From the NCBI RefSeq assembly GCF_021462225.1, contig NC_061806.1, positions 5,018,734 to 5,082,733 on the forward strand: a stretch of 64,000 bases of DNA. The letters are read 5' to 3'. Position 1 is the first letter of the stretch; the number at the start of each line of letters is the position of its first letter. Below are positions 54,632 through 62,739 of this stretch, one piece after another. The DNA is from Girardinichthys multiradiatus. Its lineage: Eukaryota; Chordata; Actinopteri; Cyprinodontiformes; Goodeidae. The translations under genes were made by a program, and so were the position numbers. The notes beneath the pieces were generated by a model. It was not told the origin of the DNA and searched no databases. It saw only the letters and a list, made by a program, of their open reading frames with translations.

Positions 54632-56772
54632 TCAGTGTCACATCTGTGTCTTTTTGGGTTTTATTTTTGAGGCAGGCAGGTACAGAACTGATCCCGAGAA
54701 AACCAAGGCAGTGGCAGAGTGTCCTACTCCAACTGATCGCAGGCAACTTCAAAGGTTCTTGGGATTTGCTAATTTTTATAGGAGGTTTATAAGGAACTAC
54801 AGTCAGGTCACTGCACCTCTCACTCAACTCACTTCTGAAAACGTTCCATTGGACTCCTGAGGCAGAAAGGGCATTTGGGGAATTAAAGACTCTATTTTCT
54901 TCAGCACCCATATTGACCCATCCTGATCCATGTGCACAATTTATTGTAGAGGTTGATGCTTCTGACATTGGAGTAGGGGCTATTCTATCTCAATGGTCTC
55001 CTCTGGATGATAAGGTACATCCATGTGCCTATTTTTCTCGTCGCTTGTCTCCAGCAGAGCAAAATTATGATGTGGGCAACCGTGAACTGATAGCCATCAA
55101 GTTGGCGCTTGAGGAATGGCGGCATTGGTTAGAGGGTACTGAAGTCCCTTTTCTCATTTGGACTGATCATAAGAACCTCTCCTACATTCAAAATGCCAAG
55201 AGACTTAACCCCAGACAAGCCCGTTGGTCTCTGTTTTTTGCTCGTTTTCATTTTTCTATCTCCTACAGACCCTGTTCCAAGAACATTAAGCCTGACGCTC
55301 TCTCTCGCCAGTTCTCTCATTCTGACCAACTCAAGACTGAAGCTTCCATCCTACTGGATTCTTGTATTGTGGGCGCCCTCACCTGGGCCATTGAAAAGGA
55401 CATCAGGGAGGCACAGAGGTCCGAACCTGACCCAGGTACTGGCCCAGTGGGCAAGCTGTTCGTTCCCAACTCTGTCATCAATAAAGTTCTGGATTGGGTG
55501 CACAACAATAAATTGACTTGTCATCCTGGGGTGACTCGTATGATCACATTTACCAAAAGGTATTTCTGGTGGCCGACTATGAACCTGAACATTAAAGATT
55601 TTGTTGCAGCTTGTCCCACATGTGCTCGAAACAAGAACACTAATCAACCCCCTGCTGGTCTTCTTCAACCTCTGCCCACCCCTAGCCGCCCCTGGTCCCA
55701 CATTTCCGTTGATTTCATCACTGGTCTCCCGCCATCTGACGGTAACACAGTCATCCTTACTGTTGTTGACAGATTCTCTAAAACAGCCCATTTTGTTCCT
55801 TTATCCAAGCTTCCGTTAGCAATGGAGACTGCCCAACTCTTGGTTCTCCACGTTTTCCGCATCCATGGCATACCTTTGGACATTGTTTCTGACCGAGGCC
55901 CGCTGTTCATCTCGCAAGTTTGGAAGGAGTTTTGCAAAGCTCTTGGTGCCTCCGTAAGTCTTTCGTCTGGATACCACCCCCAATCTAATGGACAGACAGA
56001 AAGATGCAACCAGGAACTTGAAGTCGCCTTGAGGTGCGTAATAAATGACAACCCCTCTTCTTGGTGCAAACATCTCACATGGATCGAATATGCTCATAAC
56101 ACACATACTTCCTCTGCTACTGGTTTGTCCCCCTTTGAGGCTTCACTGGGCTATCTACCCCCGCTGTTTCCCAGTGTTGAATCTGACATCCTGGTCCCCT
56201 CTGTTCAGCATTATGTTTCCAGGTGTCGTAGGATCTGGCAACAGACCAGGAGGACCCTCCTACACACCCTGGAACAAAATAAGAGGTTCGCTAACCATCA
56301 CCGTTCTGCTGCACCTGTCTACCACATCAATCAGAGAGTCTGGCTTTCCACCAGGAATATTAAATTAAAAGATACTCCTAGAAAGTTGGCCCCCCGTTTC
56401 ATTGGCCCTTTTCTCATCGAGAGGATCATCAACCAATCTGCGGTGAGACTCAAACTACCATCTTCCATGCACATTCACCCTACTTTCCATGTTTCCCAGA
56501 TCAAGCCAGTCTCGGAAAGTCTCCCGAGTCCTCCCACCAAGCCCCCTCCTCCTGCTCGACTCATTGATGACCACCCTGCATATACGGTCAATCGTATCCT
56601 GGATGTTCGGCGTAGGGGGCGTGGTTTTCAATATATTGTGGATTGGGCAGGATATGGACCTGAAGAGAGAACCTGGGTTCCCCGTTCTCACATCCTGGAC
56701 CCTGCTCTCATCACGTCCTTTTACAAACGCCATCCTGAAAAGCGTTTTGGATTGCCTGGAGGCAATCTTTGA
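54632..56772 (+). pseudogene. Gypsy B pol: RT end, RNase H, integrase, chromodomain
   Basis: The coding part begins inside reverse transcriptase ([35 protein letters not shown]). After one frameshift near 54840 it stays open from 54913 to 56772 (619 codons). RNase H shows [18 protein letters not shown] and [20 protein letters not shown]. Integrase has a zinc-binding region ending CPTCARNK, then [20 protein letters not shown] and [10 protein letters not shown] with the DDE residues. A C-terminal [19 protein letters not shown] block and a chromodomain ([28 protein letters not shown]) follow; such chromodomains steer integration toward marked chromatin. The 5' LTR, gag, protease and half of RT are missing, so it is defective. 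Confidence 0.9.
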
Positions 56773-56783
56773 GGGGAGGGTAC

Positions 56784-57172
56784 TGTAGGATCTCTGCTCC
56801 TCCCCTTCTGGTTGGTTCTGGCAGCTTGTTATCAGCTGCTGGTACAGGCCTTTGCTGGAACATAACCTCTGTTATGTGGACTGCCTGTCTGTCTGCCTAA
56901 ACGTCTGCCTGCCTGTCTGCCTGTCGACGTGCCTATCTGCCTGCCAACATCTGGTAATACTCCCTCCTAAGGACTGCACTGTAAATATTCTCATCACCAG
57001 TATTCTCTCTCTCTCTCCTTGGATTCCTGGGTTTACCTCTTCCTCCTCTGGCTTCTGGACAACTCCAACTGAAGATTCCTTAAACAAAGTCTACAGTAGA
57101 AATAAACCTCATTTACCGTCTTATCCTGTCTGTTTCATCCTCTGTTTTTTTTCTAATTCGACTATCTAAGCA
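56784..57172 (+). repeat. 3' LTR of Gypsy B
   Basis: Starts TGTAGGATCTCTGCTCC after a GAGGGGAGGGTAC polypurine tract and ends about TATCTAAGCA. It contains a CTGCCTGTCTGTCTGCC low-complexity stretch and AGAAATAAACC near 57098 as polyadenylation signal. No second copy was found in the window to fix the end. Confidence 0.65.
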
Positions 57173-57174
57173 AT

Positions 57175-57670
57175 TCATGATATATTTATGTCCCTTCGAC
57201 CTAGCTTACTTTATGAGCTCCCTTATTATTCAACATTTAATTTCATTTCCTTTCCGGCAAAATGCTACCAACCAAATTATCCAGTTCCCTTACGGCGAGA
57301 TCATACCTAAATGTATCCCTATTTCCTTTCGGCGAAATAAAACCTATCCAATTGCTGTCTCCTTATGGCGAGACACTACCAACGACTTATTATAACCTTT
57401 CTTTAATGTTAAACAAAACGTCTCACCTTTGAGCTGACTTCTAGGTGACTCTGTCGGACCTCCCAGAGTCACCCGGCGTCGAGCAAGACGATAACCCACC
57501 GGCCAGATGCGAATGTCACACACCGGGACTTTCAGCCACCAGGCCTAGGTGCGGCTGTGCGACAGCGCTTAATTCGACGTCAGGCTGTTCCCGGAGATCC
57601 GCCAGTCACTGCAAAGAAAAATAAGATCAGTTTAGTTCTTATAATATCCGGCTCGAAGGACCAAGTTAAT
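57175..57670 (-). other. ERV B leader with primer site and 4-fold motif
   Basis: On the minus strand this follows the U5 fragment: the tRNA-Tyr-type primer site at 57663-57647, then the leader shared with ERV A (GAACAGCCTGACGTCGAATT and so on), then about 220 bp absent from ERV A, then the shared word AATAATAAGGGAGCTCATAA. The extra part contains four copies of a CCTTNCGGCGAGAT-like motif at about 57255, 57292, 57332 and 57362 (plus-strand positions). Confidence 0.7.
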
Positions 57671-57734
57671 GTCAGGTATTACTTAATCAACTCAGAGGCA
57701 AGGAACGATACCGAGTCAGTTCTACTTGCGGCAG
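57670..57734 (-). repeat. U5 fragment of an ERV LTR
   Basis: 65 bp matching the last part of the ERV LTR (compare 53909-53974), ending in CCTGACA next to the leader. Upstream it is joined directly to integrase sequence, so U3 and R are missing. Confidence 0.75.
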
Positions 57735-58233
57735 GCCTGTGCTCTGGGGGTGGTAGGAATAGTGGCTGAAAACCCATGGCCGTGGAACATAGAGCTATTG
57801 TGCTGTTAACAAAGTGCATTAAATTGTCTGATCTGATAATATGAGAAATGTCGAATGTGGGGAAGAAATGTGTTACTAAGTTTTTTGCCACTGTAAGTGC
57901 ATCACAGTGTTTGGCTGGGTATATCTCTACCCACCTGGAAAAGGCATCTATGATTACTAAACAGTATTTCTTCCTTTGTGACCATGATAGTTCAATAAAA
58001 TCCATATGTATGGTATGGAACGGATGTTCTGCTAGTGGGAATTGACCTCTTTTGGGCCTCATGTTTCCCTGTGGGTTGTGTTTACAACAAATATTGCATG
58101 CCCTGCAAAGGTTTTTTGCGTAGTCTGAAAAATGTATAGTATAGAATTGTTGGTTTACTATATGTTCCATTCCTCTTCTTGACACATGGGTTTTCCCATG
58201 GGTCACTAAAGTAGTATTGGTTTATTTTCTCAA
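57735..58233 (-). pseudogene. Retroviral integrase fragment
   Basis: The minus frame shows a zinc-binding region with two His (THGKTHVSRRGMEHIVNQQF) and two Cys (LCRACNICCKHN), then the catalytic domain start HTIHMDFIELSWSQ (first D) and the IIRSDN block (second D). The third acidic residue and C-terminal domain are absent because the frame runs into the U5 fragment. Style (GxFPLxExPFxxxxMDF, YCLVIIDAFSRWVE) is that of fish gamma/epsilon-like ERVs. It is defective; described only. Confidence 0.8.
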
Positions 58234-58848
58234 TATTACGAATCAGAAAAAGGTGGACCCAAGATTCAGCCAGACACAGTACTGAAAGTTTAAAAGGTTT
58301 ATTCAGCCACAGAAAAACGTCACACAGGTAACACTCCTCACAGCTTCCAGGAATCACTGCTTTTGTCTTGAGTGGAACTTGAAACCCAGAGGGAAAACCT
58401 CAATGGGCGGCAGGCGGTGATCTCCACAGCACAGGTAAGAAGTGACTCCAGGCTGAATAATCCGAGGGCTAGGCTGGCTCAATAATCCAAGGACAGAAAC
58501 AGGGTCAATGATCGGAACAAGAGACGTCAGGCAAGGGACAGGCAGAGGCATAAACCAGATGCAGGAAAGAAGGTCAAAACCAAAATCCAAATAGTCCGAC
58601 AGGGAGCAGGCAGAGGCATAAATCCAGAAGGCAAGGTTAGGCCAAGAACAATGATCAGACAGGAAGGAACGCTCTACTCACACAATGGCTTTCAAAAATC
58701 TGGCACCGTCTGCTTGTCAGAGTCGGTATATATCAGGGAAGACACAGGTGTATAGCATGCCACAGATTGCACTACACTGCAGCAGCCACCAGGTCTGCTG
58801 ATTGCAGCCAGGGAGACAGGGTAGAGCAGACGTGCCAGAATCATAACA
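58234..58848 (-). repeat. LTR of Gypsy C
   Basis: About 615 bp, reading TGTTATGATTCTGGCACG leftward from 58848 to about 58234. It has a TATA-type GATATATACCGAC, and CTGAATAAACCTTT near 58300 as polyadenylation signal. It lies directly downstream of the Gypsy C integrase end, so it is that element's 3' LTR. Its distal edge abuts retroviral integrase sequence. Confidence 0.75.
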
Positions 58849-59221
58849 TTAAATGGTAGATGTCATTTGTTTTTACAGCTCCAGGTCGGGGCTCCACAAA
58901 GGGCTTGACCTGAGAAACATGGAACGTGGGGTGAATCCTCAAAGAGTTGGGTAATCTCAGCCGTACAGCGACAGGGTTGAAGATCTTGGAAATTGGGAAA
59001 TGTCTAACAAATCGGGGTGCCAACTTCCGGGATTCTACCCCTAATGGTAGGTCCTTTGCAGAAAGCCAAACTTTCTGCCCCACCTGGTACTTAGGGGCAG
59101 GGGTCTGTCTCTGGTTGGCCGTTCTTGAATGAATCAGTGACATTCTGATCATCGACCTCCTGGCCTTTCTCCATATTCTTTGGCACCTTAGGGCATCGTT
59201 CCTACTCCTGACCTCATTCTC
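58849..59221 (-). pseudogene. Gypsy C integrase C-terminal part
   Basis: Minus frame: [57 protein letters not shown] and [18 protein letters not shown]. This is the last part of a fish Gypsy pol, after the catalytic core. No chromodomain follows; the frame ends close to the 3' LTR. Upstream the frame continues without a break into myosin sequence at the GAGAATGAGGT word (59211-59221). Confidence 0.85.
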
Positions 59222-59655
59222 TGCAGTTTTCTTACCCTTCTCCAGTTCATGAATTGTCTTTCCTGTTTCACTAATATTCTCAGTCAAATCACTTATTTCC
59301 TGTTGCAGGTTCTTGTTCTCCCTCTTCAGGGTATCCAGGTGGCCCAGAGCTTCTTCATAGGAGTTTTTCATTTTGAACATCTCTGTGTTCAAAGCAAGTG
59401 CCTCCTTCAGAGCTCCTTCCAGCTCGACCTGACTCTCTTCATACTTCTGCTTCCACTCTGCAAGAACCTTGTCAAAGTTCCTCTGCTACTTGTACAGGTT
59501 TGCAGTGGAGGTCAATCATCAAGACCTCCACTTCACCCTGTAGCCTCTGTTTGGTCTTCTCCAGAGAGGCACATTTCACATTCACGGCCTCGACGGACTC
59601 TTCCGCATTCTGAAGACGCTGGGCAAGCTTTTTCTTGGCCTCCTCGAGCTCCTCA
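59222..59655 (-). pseudogene. Captured myosin heavy chain rod fragment inside Gypsy C
   Basis: About 434 bp encode part of the coiled-coil rod of a striated-muscle myosin heavy chain: [39 protein letters not shown], then [35 protein letters not shown] and [16 protein letters not shown] to [15 protein letters not shown]. The heptad pattern and order match sarcomeric myosin throughout. No intron interrupts it, so it came from spliced RNA. A deletion of about 20 bases after LMID shifts frame, and AAG became TAG at 59486-59488, so no long myosin peptide is made. Both ends join Gypsy pol within the word GAGAATGAGGT. It takes the place of RT, RNase H and most of integrase. Confidence 0.88.
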
Positions 59656-59950
59656 ACCTCATTCTCCACAATGACCTCTGTAGCAGCAGACAAAAGGCAG
59701 TCAGCGGAACATGACTCAGACCAACCCAGAACTTGTTTTCTCTTCCAGTCAATGTGAGGGTTGTGTTTCTGCAACCAGGAGGCCCCTAGGACAACAGGAA
59801 GTTCAGGTGAATTTATGATCATGAAGGTTACATTCTCTTGATGATTACCTCCAACTGTTAACGTAATCTCCTCCGTCTTGAGGTGGGAATTGTCCATGCT
59901 GTGACCATCCAATGCTAGCACTTTACGTGTGTCAACTGACGGAATGAGCT
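59656..59950 (-). pseudogene. Gypsy C protease region
   Basis: Minus frame: [55 protein letters not shown] and [17 protein letters not shown]. These are the distal half of a Gypsy aspartic protease and the linker that normally leads into reverse transcriptase. The DSGA catalytic part and gag are missing; an inverted LTR begins at 59953. The frame continues open into the myosin fragment. Confidence 0.82.
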
Positions 59951-59952
59951 TT

Positions 59953-60234
59953 TGTTATGATTCTGGCACGTCTGCTCTACCCTTTCTCCCTGGCTGCAAT
60001 CAGCAGATGAGATGCACCTGGTGGCTGCTGCAGTGCAGTGCAATCTGTGTCATACCAAGCACCTGTCTTCCCTGATATATACCGACTCTGACAAGCAGAC
60101 GGTGCCAGATTTTGAAAGCCATTGTGTGAGTAGATATCCAGCGTTCCTTCCTGTCTGATCATTGTTCTTGACCTTGCCTTGCCTTTTGGATTTATGCCTC
60201 TGCCTCTCCCTGTCGGACTATTTGGATTTTGGTT
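59953..60234 (+). repeat. Gypsy C-type LTR fragment, inverted relative to 58234
   Basis: Starts TGTTATGATTCTGGCACG on the plus strand and follows the LTR at 58848-58234 for about 280 bp with small indels, then stops at TTTGGATTTTGGTT where LINE sequence begins. It is oriented opposite to the internal Gypsy C region next to it, so it is not that region's normal 5' LTR. Confidence 0.8.
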
Positions 60235-61030
60235 GTCGACCTTGTTTCCGACATCAAATCCTACCTGAAACTGCTGGCTAAGGATAAGAGTAAATACAGT
60301 AAGAGTGTTATTAATGCTGGTGGTAATGACACCCGGTTACGTCAATCAGAGGTCACCAAAGTTAGTGTTGCTTTGGTGTGTAAGTTTGCCAAAACAATGT
60401 CGGACTCCGTAATTTTCTCTGGTCCCCTCCCCGATCTGACCAGTGACGACATGTTTAGCCGCATGCTGTCATTCAACCGCTGGCTGTCTAGATGGTGTCC
60501 AGAAAACAATGTGGGTTACATTGATAATTGGTGAACATTTGGGGAAAACCTGGTCTGATCCGGACAGACGGCATCCATCCCACTTTGGATGGAGCAGCTC
60601 TTCTTTCTAGGAATCTGGCCAAATTTATTAGTTCTCCAAAACTCTGACAACCCATGGTTCAGACCAGGAAGCAGTGTTATAGTTTAACACTCCTCTCTGC
60701 AGCTTCTGTACTGCTACCCACCCATTACCCTATTAAGACAGTGACTCGCCCATGGCCAAATTTTAATAGATTAAAAAATAATCTAAAAGGAGGAAATCAG
60801 GAAAATCTCATAAAAATAAACACAACTCAGACTAAAAAGAAAAATATAACAATTAAATGTGGCTTACTGAACATAAGATTTCTCTCTTGAAAGACTTTGC
60901 TAGTTAGTGACCTGATTTGTGACAATCAGATTGATTTATTTTGCCTCACAGAAACCTGGCTGCAGCAAGAGGATTATGTTACTATAAATGAGTCAACTCC
61001 TACTAATTATTTAAATTTTTCTGAACCAAT
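60235..61030 (+). pseudogene. CR1/L2-type LINE: SGNH esterase ORF1 and endonuclease start
   Basis: The first frame (through 60534) gives NAGGNDTRLRQSEVTKVS, MSDSVIFSGPLPDLTSDDMF and FNRWLSRWCPENNVGYIDNW. These are the GxND block and later parts of the SGNH-type esterase found in ORF1 of CR1/L2 LINEs. A stop replaces the expected W/R after DNW. After a non-coding linker, 60870-61020 gives LLVSDLICDNQIDLFCLTET and WLQQEDYVTINESTPTN, the start of an APE endonuclease with its metal-binding glutamate. The copy is cut off near 61030. Both frames are broken. Confidence 0.75.
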
Positions 61031-61106
61031 ACTGACAGAACTAACTGGGAAGGAAGCAGAGAACACGGAGACTAGAATAAATATGAACCAAGATGTAAAC
61101 AATAAC

Positions 61107-61506
61107 CAAAGCTAACCTATCAGGAGGGAATGGAAGAAAATAAAGTAACTTGAGGAACTAAGCTAGAAAGGATTACAATTCAAAAGGGAACTAACACAGG
61201 GAAAATAACTGAAGGGTAAACTAATGACAAGCAGAGGAAAGAAGACTAATAAACTAGAAGAGTGCAAAAAGAGAACAAATACCTAACCATAAATAAACAC
61301 AGAGATACTAAGCGGGAAACTAGAGAACCCAAGGAAGCCAGAGAACTATAATAATCATAATCATAAGAAAAACCATACCAAGTAATAAGAAAGTAACCAC
61401 TAAAGGAACTAAGAGCAAGAGGAGGCAGGAGAGCAAACAAAACTAACCGGGAGCAAAAGAAATAAACAAACACAAAACCACAAAGTCCAAAATGTCGCAC
61501 CCCAAC
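61107..61506 (-). repeat. Unclassified repeat, inverted partner 1
   Basis: On the minus strand it reads CGACATTTTGGACTTTGTGG, CTGCCTCCTCTTGCTC and TTATTACTTGGTATGGTTT. The same order occurs on the plus strand at 62487-62665. Possibly an LTR or hAT end; no coding content. Confidence 0.5.
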
Positions 61507-62092
61507 AATTATAAGCATCAACCTTTTTCAATTATTTAAATAACTAAAATGCCAAAAATGCTATATTTAGCAAAATAAAACTATTTTTAATTGGATCTAC
61601 AAGCTCATACAACAGGAGAAATGCACATTTAACCAGGTGATTATCTCTCCCTCTTCATCATTGATACAGTTCTTGCCTCATTCACAGTTTCCCTTTCCAG
61701 GACTGCTGTATTTTTTCATGCCATGTTCAAACTGAGTAGACAAACACATCTAATCCTGAAAGTCACAAATCACCTTAATAATTTAACAAAACAACTCATA
61801 AATAGCTCTGAACATATAAACTAAAGGCTAATCAATTTTAAAACATCTTACTTTAGACGAAACCTTTGTTGACACTGTAGCGCTGCCGTACCAAATCAGG
61901 CAGTTCTTTACAAGAAGTTTTTTAATCAACCTTTTATGATTAAGGGACATCTAGTCATCTTCAAAGGGTTTTAAGGCTATTTACTCAGGGTTTCAGTCTA
62001 TCTTAAACAGGTTTTAGCTACTTTTAGTTTTTATAACTTTTTATCTGTGGGTTTTATTTGATTTCTTCATTTTTTCTTATAAATTTTGCAAC

Positions 62093-62275
62093 CATCCATC
62101 CATTTTCAATACCCTATGTTCTTCCATTGTGGGTCGCAGGGGAGCTGGTGTCTATCTCCAGCGGTCTACAGGTGAGAGGCAGGGTACACCCTGGACAGGT
62201 CGCCAGTCCATTGCAGCAACACAGAGACACGCAGGACAAATTTCCACAAACAAACCCATTCACACATAAGGTATA
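62093..62275 (-). repeat. LINE/SINE 3' tail, copy 3
   Basis: CCATCCATCCATTTTC end, then GGGAGCTGGTGTCTATCTCC-like words and GGGTACACCCTGGACAGGTC; same tail family as at 26595 and 35166. Confidence 0.75.
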
Positions 62276-62486
62276 ACTATTTTAGTCTTCCTTGGTTGCT
62301 AGTTGGCCTGTTTCACCTGACTCCTAAAAGATGTTTCACACCCTCTGAGTCACATATAGAACACAGTAAGAGTTCTTAAAAATCTTCAGTGTAGAAACCT
62401 TTTAAAAACATATGATCATGCCCAGTCTGTGTTTGTGCTTTGTTTATTTTACTTAGTATTGGTCCTCTGTCTGTGTAAACTGTCAC

Positions 62487-62665
62487 GGAATGACATTTTT
62501 GGACTTAGTTTGTGGCTTAGTGTTTGTTTATGTTTTGCTTAGATGTTTCTATTTTGGTTTTTGTATCATGTTTTCTTTTCTCCCTCTTTTGCCTCCTAGT
62601 GTTTCCTTCTTAAGTTCTTTTATGGTTGTTTTCTTATTACTTTGTATGGTTTATTATTAGGCCTG
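62487..62665 (+). repeat. Unclassified repeat, inverted partner 2
   Basis: Starts TGTCACGGAATGACATTTTT and includes TTTTGCCTCCTAGTGTTTCC and TTATTACTTTGTATGGTTT, parallel to the minus-strand copy at 61107-61506. Confidence 0.5.
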
Positions 62666-62706
62666 AGCAGAAAAGCAGCTGCGAAGGCCTATTGTAATTC
62701 GAATGT

Positions 62707-62739
<33 letters not shown>

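Noticed and set aside
55351..56106. Minus-strand frames of 146 and 137 codons inside Gypsy B
   Set aside because: Antisense to the integrase coding region; no independent domain.
57647..57663. tRNA gene
   Set aside because: Only the 17-base complement of a tRNA 3' end is present, next to an LTR; there is no cloverleaf or promoter box, so it is a primer binding site.
59222..59655. A genuine host myosin gene locus
   Set aside because: Only a rod fragment is present, without introns, with a frameshift and a stop, and flanked on both sides by Gypsy pol in the same frame direction.
61246..61521. 91-codon minus frame, Leu/Phe/Ser-rich, membrane-like
   Set aside because: Lies in an unclassified repeat with a second copy at 62487 where the frame is not kept.
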